Below, piece after piece: positions 15,572-23,972 of a stretch of 64,000 bases of DNA. The position numbers and the translations under genes were made by a program. The notes beneath the pieces were generated by a model. It was not told the DNA's origin. It did no database searches and was given only the letters and a program-made list of their open reading frames with translations. Origin of the DNA: Actinomycetaceae bacterium (GTDB taxonomy: Bacteria > Actinomycetota > Actinomycetes > Actinomycetales > Actinomycetaceae); NCBI GenBank assembly GCA_028724905.1, contig JAQYTG010000016.1, positions 79,590 to 143,589 of the forward strand, written 5' to 3'. Each line of letters opens with the position of its first letter. The stretch's first letter is position 1.

Positions 15572-17074
15572 GTGAGCAACCCACATTCTCGTCAAGCACG
15601 CTACGGTTTTACTGTGGCATATGGCAATGACAATTCTGGAGGATCGCGGGGCACAGACGGCACAAAGGCGCGGCGTATTCTCAGAGCCGTGCCATCGCCA
15701 GCATCGCCAGCAGACGCAGCGCGCCGAGACGCAGATCAGGATCGAGACAACCGAGATCGACAAAATCGGGAAAATCGGGAAACGGCTAGCGCACGCAGTC
15801 AATCCGCAGGGCGCTCGCGCTCGTCAGGCGTGCGTGCGCGTGGTGAGCGTGTACGCTCCACGAGCGGTGCCGTCACAAGACGTGGTGATGATGATCAACG
15901 CAAAGTGGCGTCTCGGCGCGCTGCTGCTTCTCGGCGGCGTCGATCACGGCCGTCGGAGGGCGAACGCCCGCGGCCAGAGCAGCGGCGTTCACAGCAGATT
16001 ACGGATCATGGTACGAACCATCTAAGGCGCGGCGCACAGCGAGATATGCGCGTGGCACGTGGCATCCGTGAGCGCCGTGACGGCGTTCGCGGCGGCGTGG
16101 ACGGCGTGCGTAGCTCTGTGCATGGCTCTCCCCGTAGCGACTCTACTCGCGGCAACCCACACCGTAGCGGTTCTGCTTCCGGCACCGTGCGAGGCTTACG
16201 CCGCGGCTCTGCTGCAGCTGCGTCTTCGAAGCGTCGAGGAGCCCTGCGAGGAGTGGAGCAAGAACGTGCTAGAGATCGCCGCGATGGAAAGCTCCGCTCA
16301 CGCACCCCAGATACAGTGCATACGGCTGTGCAGATCGCCCAAGCGCAGCGGCGCAGACGGATCATTCGAGCGGCCGTGCTGTGGGTGATCGTCATCGCCG
16401 CTGCAATCGGCTTTGGATATGCGGGGATATCTTTCATTCGTAGCTCGATTGATGATATTGAGGCGAGCACGGCTACCCCCGATCCTAGAGATGCATTCAG
16501 AGAGATTCCATGCACTCCAGAGCTAGTGACAGCTACCGTGAAGCACAGCGCCACCTATGCGGGGAAGCCTGTGGACTTTTCAGTGTCGTTGACGAATAGT
16601 GATGCTCAGCGTCCGTGCTATCTCAACGCTGGATATGCTGATATGGCTCTGAAAGTGACGTCGGGTGCTGAGCTGATATGGGATTCTCAAGTGTGCCAGG
16701 CTGCTCTGCAGACGGATCAGCTACTCATTAATGCGGGCAGTTCGGGCAGCTTTGCACTGCAATGGCCAGGAAAAGTGAGTGGAGCACAATGCGTACAGGG
16801 CAAGTTAGCACAAGCGGGTACGTATCACGCCCAATTGGTGTGGAAAGATAAGCCAGTGGGATCCGATCTCACTTTTGAGCTGAAAGCTGAGCCGCCGAAG
16901 CCCAAACCTGCAAGCAAGCCCAAACCTGCAAGCAAAGATAAGTCTCAGCCCGCAGATAAAGACGCCGCAGATAGAGATGAGAAAGCGAAGCCGGATCCCG
17001 CCAAACCGGATTCCGCAAAACCAGCCTCCACCAAGCCAGCCTCTGCAAAACCGGATTCTGCAGATAAAAACTAG
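15572..17074 (+). CDS. Single-pass membrane protein with Arg-rich N-terminus and Lys/Pro-rich tail
   Basis: I do not recognise a characterised family. The 500-residue product has ~260 residues that are extremely rich in Arg, Ser, Gly and Asp, then one membrane span (AAVLWVIVIAAAIGFGYAG, ~residues 267-290). A ~140-residue extracellular beta-type domain with paired Cys residues follows (FREIPCTPELV, RPCYLNAGYADM, DSQVCQA, GAQCVQG), resembling the small secreted DUF4232-like domains only in general pattern. The C-terminus is a Lys/Pro/Ala/Ser repeat tail. The GTG start has no clear ribosome binding site. It is likely a type II membrane protein with a cytoplasmic polycation, which could contact nucleic acid or acidic partners. 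Confidence 0.75.
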   Translation: MSNPHSRQARYGFTVAYGNDNSGGSRGTDGTKARRILRAVPSPASPADAARRDADQDRDNRDRQNRENRETASARSQSAGRSRSSGVRARGERVRSTSGAVTRRGDDDQRKVASRRAAASRRRRSRPSEGERPRPEQRRSQQITDHGTNHLRRGAQRDMRVARGIRERRDGVRGGVDGVRSSVHGSPRSDSTRGNPHRSGSASGTVRGLRRGSAAAASSKRRGALRGVEQERARDRRDGKLRSRTPDTVHTAVQIAQAQRRRRIIRAAVLWVIVIAAAIGFGYAGISFIRSSIDDIEASTATPDPRDAFREIPCTPELVTATVKHSATYAGKPVDFSVSLTNSDAQRPCYLNAGYADMALKVTSGAELIWDSQVCQAALQTDQLLINAGSSGSFALQWPGKVSGAQCVQGKLAQAGTYHAQLVWKDKPVGSDLTFELKAEPPKPKPASKPKPASKDKSQPADKDAADRDEKAKPDPAKPDSAKPASTKPASAKPDSADKN

Positions 17075-17118
17075 CTCACAGGCAAAATCAGCTCACAGGT
17101 AAAAACTAGCTCACAGGC
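17066..17118 (+). repeat. Tandem repeats spanning a stop codon
   Basis: The 18-mer AAAAACTAGCTCACAGGC occurs identically at 17066-17083 and 17101-17118, with a diverged copy (AAAATCAGCTCACAGGT) between them. The first copy contains the TAG stop of the upstream gene. The remaining sequence to 17350 holds no recognisable gene. Confidence 0.85.
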
Positions 17119-17350
17119 AAAACTAACGAGAGCTCAAGGGGAGGGTGGTGCGACTCTGTGAGATATCTGCTAAGCAGCTGTGAGGCGGATCCAGCGGCGA
17201 CAGAGCGTGTTGCGTCACCGCACTGCACTACTGATCGTTCATGCACTAGCTGCACAGGCCGTTAATACGTTGGTAGCTTATGCAGCGGCGCGCTAGCGCC
17301 TTGTGCCGTTGCGCTCAGAGCTGCAGAGCAACTGTTCACGTGGTGGTGCT

Positions 17351-18742
17351 CTAGTGTAACGGCGGTAGCACCTTGCCCACTGCCTCGTGGATATTGCGCA
17401 CGGCACGCACGCGCAAGCCAGCTGGAGCTGTTACATCGGCGGAGTTGGCTGGAATGATGGCGATCTGAAAGCCTAGCCGTGCAGCCTCATTCAGCCGTTG
17501 TTGGAGCCCTACCACAGGGCGGAGTTCTCCCGTTAATGCTACTTCGCCAATGGCGACTACGCCTGGGGCGAGTGGCATATCGGCAGCTGAGGATGTGAGA
17601 GCTAGAGCAATTGCAGCATCGGACGCTGGCTCAGTAGCCTTTGCCCCTCCGATAGTGGAGACGAAGATCTCCCGCTTCTCGAATTCAATGTGTAGCCGAG
17701 ACTGCAAAACTGCTAGCATCATTGCCACCCGTGAGGAATCTACCCCAGATGTGGTGCGTCTTGGCGGGCCAGCCGTGGGGGTGGAGAGTCCTTGCACTTC
17801 CACCGGAATAGGGCGACGTCCCTCCAGGGCTATGGTGACGCAAGTACCTGGCACAGTGAGATTCCGTGAGGATAGAAAGACTCCGGAGGGATCGGGCAGT
17901 TCTCGGATGCCGGCGTCGATGAGTTCAAAACATCCCACCTCGTCGGTAGCTCCATAGCGGTTTTTCACGGCACGCACCATCCGCAGCCGTGAATGCTTGT
18001 CTCCCTCAAATTGACACACCACATCGACGAGGTGCTCAAGCACCCGTGGCCCTGCAATAGAGCCATCTTTCGTCACATGCCCCACGATCATCGTTGGCAT
18101 ATCTCGAGATTTAGACAAGTTCACAAGAGTGCTAGCCACAGCACGCACCTGAGCGACACCTCCAGCGCCACCCTCGACGTCAGAATCGCTAATTGTCTGT
18201 ATGGAATCGACAATTAACAGCGATGGGGCATTGCGCTCTACGTGCCCAAGTATCGTGGCCACATCGGATTCGGCAGCTAAAAGCAGATGCGGATGAAGTG
18301 CTCCAATGCGTTCTGCGCGAGCACGTACTTGCGGAGCTGATTCTTCGCCGGTCACATATAGCACGGGAGCTGCTCCGCGCTCAGCAGCAGCTGCAGCAGC
18401 CCGAGCAGCGACGTCGAGGAGCAGGGTCGATTTCCCCACTCCTGGCTCTCCCGCTAACAGTACGACAACTCCAGGCACCAACCCTCCGCCCAGAACACGA
18501 TCAAATTCGCCAACTCCGGTAGGGGATTTGATGGATGCCTGTTTTGAGACGTCAGTGATCGGTTGCGCTGGCGAGGTGGGCGTAAGGGCGTTGATATGAG
18601 AAAGCCCTGAACGGGAGCCGCTTGGACGCGCTTCTATCACGGTTCCCCACGCTTGGCATTCCCCGCAGCGTCCCACCCATTTCAGGGATGTCCATCCGCA
18701 TTCGCTGCACACATAAGGAGCTGTTTTTGATTTCGTTGCCAT
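17351..18742 (-). CDS. radA: DNA repair protein RadA
   Basis: RecA-like ATPase that processes branched recombination intermediates. The 463-residue protein has an N-terminal zinc finger (CSECGWTSLKWVGRCGEC), a Walker A motif GEPGVGKST, the RadA signature KNRYG (usually KNRFG) and a C-terminal Lon-protease-like domain (EFEKREIFVSTIGGAKATEPASD region). ATG 18742 is chosen because the family begins MATKSK. GGAGG ends only 1 nt before it, too close for a normal ribosome binding site, while TATGCT lies at the leaderless distance. Confidence 0.96.
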   Translation of the reverse strand: MATKSKTAPYVCSECGWTSLKWVGRCGECQAWGTVIEARPSGSRSGLSHINALTPTSPAQPITDVSKQASIKSPTGVGEFDRVLGGGLVPGVVVLLAGEPGVGKSTLLLDVAARAAAAAAERGAAPVLYVTGEESAPQVRARAERIGALHPHLLLAAESDVATILGHVERNAPSLLIVDSIQTISDSDVEGGAGGVAQVRAVASTLVNLSKSRDMPTMIVGHVTKDGSIAGPRVLEHLVDVVCQFEGDKHSRLRMVRAVKNRYGATDEVGCFELIDAGIRELPDPSGVFLSSRNLTVPGTCVTIALEGRRPIPVEVQGLSTPTAGPPRRTTSGVDSSRVAMMLAVLQSRLHIEFEKREIFVSTIGGAKATEPASDAAIALALTSSAADMPLAPGVVAIGEVALTGELRPVVGLQQRLNEAARLGFQIAIIPANSADVTAPAGLRVRAVRNIHEAVGKVLPPLH

Positions 18743-18748
18743 ACCTCC

Positions 18749-18754
18749 AGCATA
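18749..18754 (-). promoter_or_regulatory. -10 box (TATGCT) of a likely leaderless promoter for radA
   Basis: On the minus strand TATGCT ends 6 nt before the radA ATG. Confidence 0.5.
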
Positions 18755-18953
18755 CAAAGCGCCTTGGGTAAATTTTCACACAAAAATTGCGCCGGTATTT
18801 TGCACCAGCCTCCACCTGCTCATGGCATAGGCCGTCACCTGCGCATGGCGCCAGCTGCTGTCTGCCTATTGCACGGGCCGCCACACGCAGGATAGAGCCA
18901 CACAGAGCTAGCCATTGCCTCTCATTGCACCGGCCTCCACCTGCTGCCGTCCT

Positions 18954-19619
18954 CTAGCTTCTGTTGGCGAACTGTTCCAGAAGTGCTGGCTCTCCCGAGA
19001 CGATCATCACGTCTCCCTGCCCAATCTTGGTCTCGTCAGTGGCGTATTCAAAGGGCTGCCCTGGAGATTTCACTCCGATCACGGCAACCCCATATTTTTG
19101 GCGCACGTTTGTCTGCCCGAGGGTGAAGCCGACGAGTTCTTTCGGAGGCACCATTTTCACAATCGTGAACTGGTCTTCCATCTCGATATAGTCGAGCATC
19201 TTGCCCGAGAGCATATGGGCGACGCGCTGTCCGGCGTCATTTTCTGGATATACCACGTGGTGAGCGCCGATGCGTTTCAAAATTGTGCCGTGTTCGCGTG
19301 AGGTGGCTTTTGCCCAGATTTCACGCACCCCCAGATCTACTAAGTTGGCCGTGATGAGTACGGAGGCTTCGAGAGAAGTGCCCACTCCTACGACGGCGAT
19401 ATTGAACTCACTCGCGCCGAGCTGGTCGAGAGCTTCAGGTGAGCTGGCATCTGCTTCCACCACCCGAAAACGATGGCTCCAGTTTTGTGCCCGAGCTGCG
19501 TTGGATTCCACGGCAAGCACATCTTTGCCGAGATGGTCGAGGGTGACGGCAATCGCCGAGCCAAAACGCCCTAGCCCGATCACTAAAATGGCCTCTGAGG
19601 CGTTGTTTATTCTCGCCAT
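18954..19619 (-). CDS. trkA: TrkA-family potassium uptake regulator (KtrA-like)
   Basis: Cytosolic gating subunit of a Trk/Ktr potassium transporter. Of 221 residues, the N-terminal ~140 form the RCK_N Rossmann domain (ILVIGLGRFGSAIAVTL with GxGxxG, then acidic ESNAAR at the end of strand 2) and the rest an RCK_C domain (GFTLGQTNVRQKYGVAVIGV). It is next to the TrkH membrane subunit on the same strand, ~214 bp downstream of it. ATG 19619 has GGAAGGA upstream; an upstream in-frame start would add 22 atypical residues. Confidence 0.93.
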   Translation of the reverse strand: MARINNASEAILVIGLGRFGSAIAVTLDHLGKDVLAVESNAARAQNWSHRFRVVEADASSPEALDQLGASEFNIAVVGVGTSLEASVLITANLVDLGVREIWAKATSREHGTILKRIGAHHVVYPENDAGQRVAHMLSGKMLDYIEMEDQFTIVKMVPPKELVGFTLGQTNVRQKYGVAVIGVKSPGQPFEYATDETKIGQGDVMIVSGEPALLEQFANRS

Positions 19620-19692
19620 AGCTGTCCTTCCGTTCGCTGCATCTTCAAGGATAGCGCGCCACGAAAAAGAAACCGTAGCGTTCAAATCTTAT

Positions 19693-19707
19693 GGTGACGG
19701 CGTCACC
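19693..19707. promoter_or_regulatory. 15-bp palindrome GGTGACG-G-CGTCACC upstream of trkA
   Basis: Perfect 7-bp arms around one central base, 74 bp upstream of the trkA start in the trkH-trkA gap. It could bind a dimeric regulator or form a short hairpin. Confidence 0.4.
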
Positions 19708-19833
19708 CCAGATGCTCAATGCTCCAGCTTATTCATGCAGCGCTTCGGCGAGTCAAGAATGCAGCTGGGCAAGCCTGATGGAAGCTAGGCCACGATGCAC
19801 CTCATCCATAGTGGCGGCTAGCTGCAATGGTAA

Positions 19834-21246
19834 CTAGCCGATAATGGGGCGTTCCTCGGGCAGGCGCACCACCCGACGGCGATGCCGCAAAGCGAGTGCG
19901 GCAGCAAAGGTCATTGTGCCCACGCGCCCTAAGTACATCAACAGGATAATTACGGCTTTGCCGATTGGCGGCAGTTGCGCTGTGATTCCGGTGGAAAGGC
20001 CGCAGGTGCCGAAAGCAGAGACCGTCTCAAAGAGCACGTGCGAGAGCGGGAAATGGCTGATGTGCACAATGATCAGAGTAGACACCCCTACCAGCGCTGC
20101 TCCCAGAAATGTGGCGGAGATGGCCAGCCGGATCACGGACGAACTGATGCGTTTGCCGAAGGCCTCTGTGTCTCGATCCCCGCGTGCCTCGGCGATAATC
20201 GCCAGGATCAACACGGCGAATGTGGATACTTTAATCCCACCTCCGGTGGAGGCAGAGCCTCCGCCCACAAACATCAGTCCGTCGAGGAGCCACCATGTGG
20301 ATTCGTTCATAGAGCCGACGTCTACGGTCGAGAGTCCACTGGAACGGACCGTGGTGCTGTGGGTGAGAGCCACGAGAATTTTTGAACCCAGATCGAGATT
20401 GCCGAGCGTTGCAGTGTTTGCCCATTCGAGAAGCAAAATCCCAAGGCCGCCAAGCAAGAGTAGTAAAGCGTAGGTGATGAGTGTGAGCTTGGCGTGAAGA
20501 CTCCATCTGTGCGGCCGCCGCCAATGCGAAGCCACGTTGAGGATCACCGGAAATCCCACGGCGCCGATGATAGTGCCGGCCATGAGAGGTAGGCATAGCC
20601 CCCAATTGCCCACATATCCGTGCATTCCCTCGGGAAGTGCTACAAAGCCGCCGTTGTTGAACGTGGAGATGGCCATAAAAAGCGATTGTCCGAAAGCCTC
20701 AAGGAGCCCTAGATGTCTCTGCAAAAAAGTGGGGAGGAAGACAGCAGTGAGAGCTATCTCCACGCTTGCGGACGTGATGACGACGGCTCGCAGTAGCCCG
20801 CCCACTTCGCCAAGTTGGCTTTTGGTCTCGCTCGCTGTGAGGATTCGCTGAGTGAGCCCAATGTGGCGAGAGACGGCTAAGCCGAGCACAGACGCGATAG
20901 TCATCACACCAAGGCCACCAATTTGCATCCCGATAGCAATGAAACCTTGCCCCAGCGGAGTCCAGAACGTGGCGGTATCCACCACGGTGAGCCCTGTGAC
21001 GCACACGGCGCTAGTAGCGGTGAAGAGCGCTTCGATAAAACTGGCAGAGCCAGGCCCGCGGCGGGCTGTTGGCAAAAGTAGCAGGGTTGTAACGATAAGG
21101 ATGATCAGGGCGAATACCACGAGTGCAAAAAGAGCAGGGGAGCGCTGAGCTACGTCGTCAAGGCGGTCTCTCCACTTGTGACGGCGCCTATCGGCTGGCG
21201 TCACGTCTGCTCTGTGGGTGGTATTCTCAAAAGGCACGTCCACCAT
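19834..21246 (-). CDS. trkH: Potassium transporter membrane subunit TrkH/KtrB
   Basis: The 470-residue membrane protein has ~8 spans and four selectivity-filter-like loops (SAVCVTGLTVVD, STFNNGGFVAL, VRSSGLSTVD, AFGTCGLSTG), each with the expected Gly. It works with the TrkA-type subunit downstream for K+ uptake. The charged ~30-residue N-terminus is cytoplasmic. ATG 21246 is given; AAGGA lies 12 nt upstream, rather far. TAAAAT at 21250-21245 with GTG 21237 seven nt later would make a leaderless start three codons in. Confidence 0.95.
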   Translation of the reverse strand: MVDVPFENTTHRADVTPADRRRHKWRDRLDDVAQRSPALFALVVFALIILIVTTLLLLPTARRGPGSASFIEALFTATSAVCVTGLTVVDTATFWTPLGQGFIAIGMQIGGLGVMTIASVLGLAVSRHIGLTQRILTASETKSQLGEVGGLLRAVVITSASVEIALTAVFLPTFLQRHLGLLEAFGQSLFMAISTFNNGGFVALPEGMHGYVGNWGLCLPLMAGTIIGAVGFPVILNVASHWRRPHRWSLHAKLTLITYALLLLLGGLGILLLEWANTATLGNLDLGSKILVALTHSTTVRSSGLSTVDVGSMNESTWWLLDGLMFVGGGSASTGGGIKVSTFAVLILAIIAEARGDRDTEAFGKRISSSVIRLAISATFLGAALVGVSTLIIVHISHFPLSHVLFETVSAFGTCGLSTGITAQLPPIGKAVIILLMYLGRVGTMTFAAALALRHRRRVVRLPEERPIIG

Positions 21247-21324
21247 TTTAGAGCTGAATCCTTTTTCCTGTGATTATTGTGATGAAAAGGTTACAAAGTG
21301 GCTGCGTGTTATTTATGTGAAAAT

Positions 21325-21359
21325 ACATCTCTTTCGCTACACTGGCTACGTAGAGATGT
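21325..21359. promoter_or_regulatory. Inverted repeat ACATCTCT / AGAGATGT around a -10-like TACACT
   Basis: Perfect 8-bp arms (21325-21332 and 21352-21359) enclose 19 nt that include TACACT, a candidate -10 for the BldC-like gene. It lies in the divergent promoter region between trkH and that gene. Confidence 0.5.
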
Positions 21360-21402
21360 GCGATTCCACGCATTTCGTGTGCTTGTGATGAGGATGGTTT
21401 TG

Positions 21403-21630
21403 ATGGCGCAATTCACTCCTGGGGCTCCGCAGTTTTTCACCGTGGCGGAGGTTGCAGATATTATGCGTGTTTCGCGGATGACCATCTATCGTATGGTACA
21501 TTCAGGCGAGTTGCCGGCAATTCGGGTAGGTAAGAACTCCTATCGGGTTCCCCGTTCTGCTCTTGATCAGCTCTTCTCTATGGGTATCCAGGATATGGGG
21601 GAGGCCGACCGCCGAGCGGTGAATGGTTAA
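21403..21630 (+). CDS. BldC-like / excisionase-family helix-turn-helix protein
   Basis: The 75-residue protein is almost entirely a MerR-type winged helix: FFTVAEVADIMRVSRMTIYRMVHSGELPAIRVGKNSYRVP. Small proteins of this type (BldC in Streptomyces, Rv0500A in Mycobacterium) bind DNA cooperatively and affect development or global expression. ATG 21403 has GAGG 9-10 nt upstream and gives the family length; upstream in-frame codons would add ~35 unlikely residues. The next gene is bS22, as in mycobacteria. Confidence 0.88.
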   Translation: MAQFTPGAPQFFTVAEVADIMRVSRMTIYRMVHSGELPAIRVGKNSYRVPRSALDQLFSMGIQDMGEADRRAVNG

Positions 21631-21794
21631 ACTCTGGGTGCTGTGCTCCGTTTTCTTAGGAGGTTGCCTCACTGAGTGCTGCTAGCTCCTGTGTGGGCTC
21701 CTTTGTGGGCGCAAACGCCTTTGAGTTATGATGGAGCGCGTGAAGACAGGTAGCTCTCGCTGCCGTGCCAAATACTATGAGTCGGAGGTAACCC

Positions 21795-21893
21795 GTGGGG
21801 TCCGTGATTAAGAAGCGCCGTAAGCGTATGTCGAAGAAAAAGCATCGTAAATTGTTGCGCAAGACGCGGCATCAGCGCCGTAACAAGAAGTGA
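21795..21893 (+). CDS. Small ribosomal protein bS22 (AURKAIP1/COX24-like), 32 aa
   Basis: GTG 21795, with GGAGGT six nt upstream, opens a 32-codon frame: [19 protein letters not shown], then [13 protein letters not shown], ending at TGA 21893. Eighteen of 32 residues are Lys or Arg. It matches the short actinobacterial protein encoded after the BldC-like gene (Rv0500B in M. tuberculosis), found on the small ribosomal subunit and called bS22. Such genes are often missed because of their size. A terminator follows immediately. Confidence 0.93.
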   Translation: MGSVIKKRRKRMSKKKHRKLLRKTRHQRRNKK

Positions 21894-21916
21894 GGACTTC
21901 GCGTGCACTGAGGAGT

Positions 21917-21943
21917 GGGTCTGGAATTTTGCCAGACCCTTTT
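21917..21943 (+). terminator. Intrinsic terminator after bS22
   Basis: GGGTCTGG and CCAGACCC form a perfect 8-bp stem with a 7-nt loop, followed by TTTTCCTTTT. It lies 23 bp after the bS22 stop. Confidence 0.9.
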
Positions 21944-22064
21944 CCTTTTGCCGAGCGGTGTTGAGCGCTCTGCTCTGACGCCTCGCCCTACGTCTGGTAT
22001 TGCGCTTTTGGAAAACCTCAGCGGAAAACTTTTAAACTACATACTGACGAGTGAAAGGTGTACT

Positions 22065-22676
22065 GTGGAAAAACGAAACGACGATGCTGTAGTGACGGCA
22101 GCGGTGCTGACGGATGAGGAGCAGCTCGCATGGCGTTCGTTTTTGCGTGGTACCTCGCTGCTGCAAGAGCAGCTCAATCAGGATATGGAGAAATCGTGTG
22201 ATCTGGCACTGAGCGAGTTTGAGGTGCTTGCTGCGCTGAGCGAAGTTCCAACCCGTCGAGTGCGGATGTCTAAGCTCGCTGAGGATCTCGTGCACTCTCG
22301 TTCGCGGCTCACGCATACAGTGCGTCGTTTAGAGAATAAAGGCTTTGTGGAGCGAGTTCGGTGCCAAGAAGACGGGCGAGGCATTTTTTGCCGGCTCACG
22401 GATGCTGGATGGAAAAAATTTATACAATCCGCTCCTCAGCAGGCTCTTTCAGTGCGCGAACGGCTTGTGCAGCAAATGACGAGCGAAGATTTTATCAAAC
22501 TGGGACGCATTTATCGCAAAGTGCTGGGATGGAGTGAAGCAGGCCCCGAACCTCCCTCTCCCTCTGATTTTTGCTGCCGAGAGGTAGAGCAAGAGACCGG
22601 TGGAAGCCCAGAGGTGGAAAAAACGCAGCTAGAAGAAGTACTCGTAGATGCATCAGGAGCACATAGCCATGAATGA
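22065..22676 (+). CDS. MarR family transcriptional regulator
   Basis: The 203-residue protein has a winged helix-turn-helix (LSEFEVLAALSE, then MSKLAEDLVHSRSRLTHTVRRLENKGFVER) and the wing with DGRGIFCRLTDAG, typical of MarR. The ~35-residue C-terminal extension is Glu/Pro-rich. GTG 22065 follows GTGAAAGGT; an in-frame extension upstream would run through the bS22 terminator and is rejected. It overlaps the next gene by 8 bp (ATGAATGA), so the two form an operon. The ligand is unknown. Confidence 0.9.
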   Translation: MEKRNDDAVVTAAVLTDEEQLAWRSFLRGTSLLQEQLNQDMEKSCDLALSEFEVLAALSEVPTRRVRMSKLAEDLVHSRSRLTHTVRRLENKGFVERVRCQEDGRGIFCRLTDAGWKKFIQSAPQQALSVRERLVQQMTSEDFIKLGRIYRKVLGWSEAGPEPPSPSDFCCREVEQETGGSPEVEKTQLEEVLVDASGAHSHE

Positions 22677-23352
22677 TCAGCCATCTATCACGACTATCCA
22701 TCTTGTACGGCATGGAGAAGTGGACAATCCCACAGGTGTGCTCTACGGGCAACGCTCAGGTTTTCATCTCACGCAGCTAGGGCGAGAGATGGCGGAGGGG
22801 CTGGCTCAGGCTTTTTACCCGAGCCACGATATCCGTGCAGTCATCACCTCTCCGCTGGAGCGAGCTATCGAGACGGGCACTCCGACGGCTCAAGCCTTTG
22901 GCCTGGAACTATCGACGACGGCAGACCTCATTGAAGCGGGCAATAAATTTGAAGGCCTCCCGATCAACGACAATCACCTCATGGTGCTCTCGCCGCGCTT
23001 TTGGCCGTGGTATGCCAACCCATTCGAGCCGTCGTGGGGTGAGCCGTATGTGCAGATTGTGGCGCGGATGAGCCGAGCAATCCGGCAGGCGCTCGCGGTG
23101 GCGGAGGGGGGAGAGGCCATCGTGGTAAGTCATCAGCTTCCCATTTGGACAATGCGGCGCTTTATCGAGGGTAAGAGCCTAGCTCACGATCCGCGCAAGC
23201 GAGAGTGTTCGCTGTGCTCAGTGACGTCACTGACGTTCGTAAGGCGGCAGCTGCTCAGCCTTGATTACTGGGAGCCGGTGGGGGAGCTTCTCGCTCGCGC
23301 GCAAGACATGGTGCCAGGGACGTCAGTTGCAGCGGAAAAGAGATCGCACTGA
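22669..23352 (+). CDS. Histidine phosphatase family protein (phosphoglycerate mutase-like)
   Basis: The 227-residue protein starts with the catalytic signature LVRHGEVDNPTG, has Arg in SPLERAIETG and a second His in VVSHQLPIW, giving a complete branch-1 histidine phosphatase site. Substrate cannot be told from sequence; such proteins in actinobacteria are broad phosphatases, only some being glycolytic mutases. ATG 22669 follows AGGAG at good spacing and overlaps the marR stop. Confidence 0.9.
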   Translation: MNDQPSITTIHLVRHGEVDNPTGVLYGQRSGFHLTQLGREMAEGLAQAFYPSHDIRAVITSPLERAIETGTPTAQAFGLELSTTADLIEAGNKFEGLPINDNHLMVLSPRFWPWYANPFEPSWGEPYVQIVARMSRAIRQALAVAEGGEAIVVSHQLPIWTMRRFIEGKSLAHDPRKRECSLCSVTSLTFVRRQLLSLDYWEPVGELLARAQDMVPGTSVAAEKRSH

Positions 23353-23465
23353 GCGCGTGCTGTGAGTGTGCAGCTGCTTGGCGATAACGGCGTTTGGCTG
23401 TGGCATGATTTTGCTTCAGTGCCGTTTGGCTGTAGCGCCGCAAAAATAACGCCTCGAAAGATGGA

Positions 23466-23924
23466 TTAAGAATAAAGCCCTTTTTGCTCGTCTTCAGAAT
23501 CGTCGCTGTGAGGTTTCTTCTTAGAGTCACGTTGCTTGGATTCGCCTTGCTTAGAGTCGCCTTGGCTTTTCTTGTCTTCTTTCGCTTTGCGCTGTTCGTA
23601 GGCTTTTCTGCGGTTCACTGCATCCAGACGAGCGAGAAATTCAGGGTCGTCGTCAGGGGCGATAGGGCCAGAAGAGGTATTCCTTTTGCCGCGAAGCATA
23701 TCTGCGATATCGGAGGCACTCATGGGAGTGTCTGAGGTGAGGGTGTTTCGGTACTTGAAATAGAGCCATATCGACGGCCCAATCACAGGCAGTAAAAATA
23801 TCAGGGCACCCCACGCAGGCTTAGAAATGCGCGCTGGCGTCTCGCTCGCGGGGGTACGCACGCAGTCGATGAGTGCGTAAATCGTGAGCGCAACGATCAA
23901 CAAAGCAATAATTATTCTGGCCAC
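23466..23924 (-). CDS. PLDc_N-domain membrane protein
   Basis: The 152-residue protein has two N-terminal spans (IIIALLIVALTIYALIDC and WGALIFLLPVIGPSIWLYF) of the phospholipase D N-terminal (PLDc_N) type, which lack any catalytic HKD motif. A Lys/Glu/Asp/Ser-rich cytoplasmic tail follows. Similar genes often lie beside menA/menG in actinobacteria. The role is unknown. It starts at GTG 23924 and is convergent with the phosphatase gene. Confidence 0.8.
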   Translation of the reverse strand: MARIIIALLIVALTIYALIDCVRTPASETPARISKPAWGALIFLLPVIGPSIWLYFKYRNTLTSDTPMSASDIADMLRGKRNTSSGPIAPDDDPEFLARLDAVNRRKAYEQRKAKEDKKSQGDSKQGESKQRDSKKKPHSDDSEDEQKGLYS

Positions 23925-23930
23925 ATCACT

Positions 23931-23936
23931 ATGCTA
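23931..23936 (-). promoter_or_regulatory. -10 box (TAGCAT) of a likely leaderless promoter
   Basis: On the minus strand TAGCAT ends 6 nt before GTG 23924; it lies in the short gap after menA. Confidence 0.5.
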
Positions 23937-23972
23937 GCTTGCTCAAGAGCGCGGCGCAGGTGCCAGTCGTCA

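Noticed and set aside
20000..20600. Long open frames on the plus strand opposite trkH
   Set aside because: They are antisense to a clear membrane-protein gene and show no membrane or domain pattern of their own.
21915..22064. 50-codon upstream extension of the MarR gene
   Set aside because: It would run through the bS22 terminator hairpin; GTG 22065 has a good AAAGG site and gives the family length.
22490..22498. TTTTATCAA inside the marR gene, resembling one arm of the 31-bp element
   Set aside because: The sequence 22 bp upstream (TGCAGCAAA) does not match the other arm and the site lies in coding sequence, so it looks like chance.
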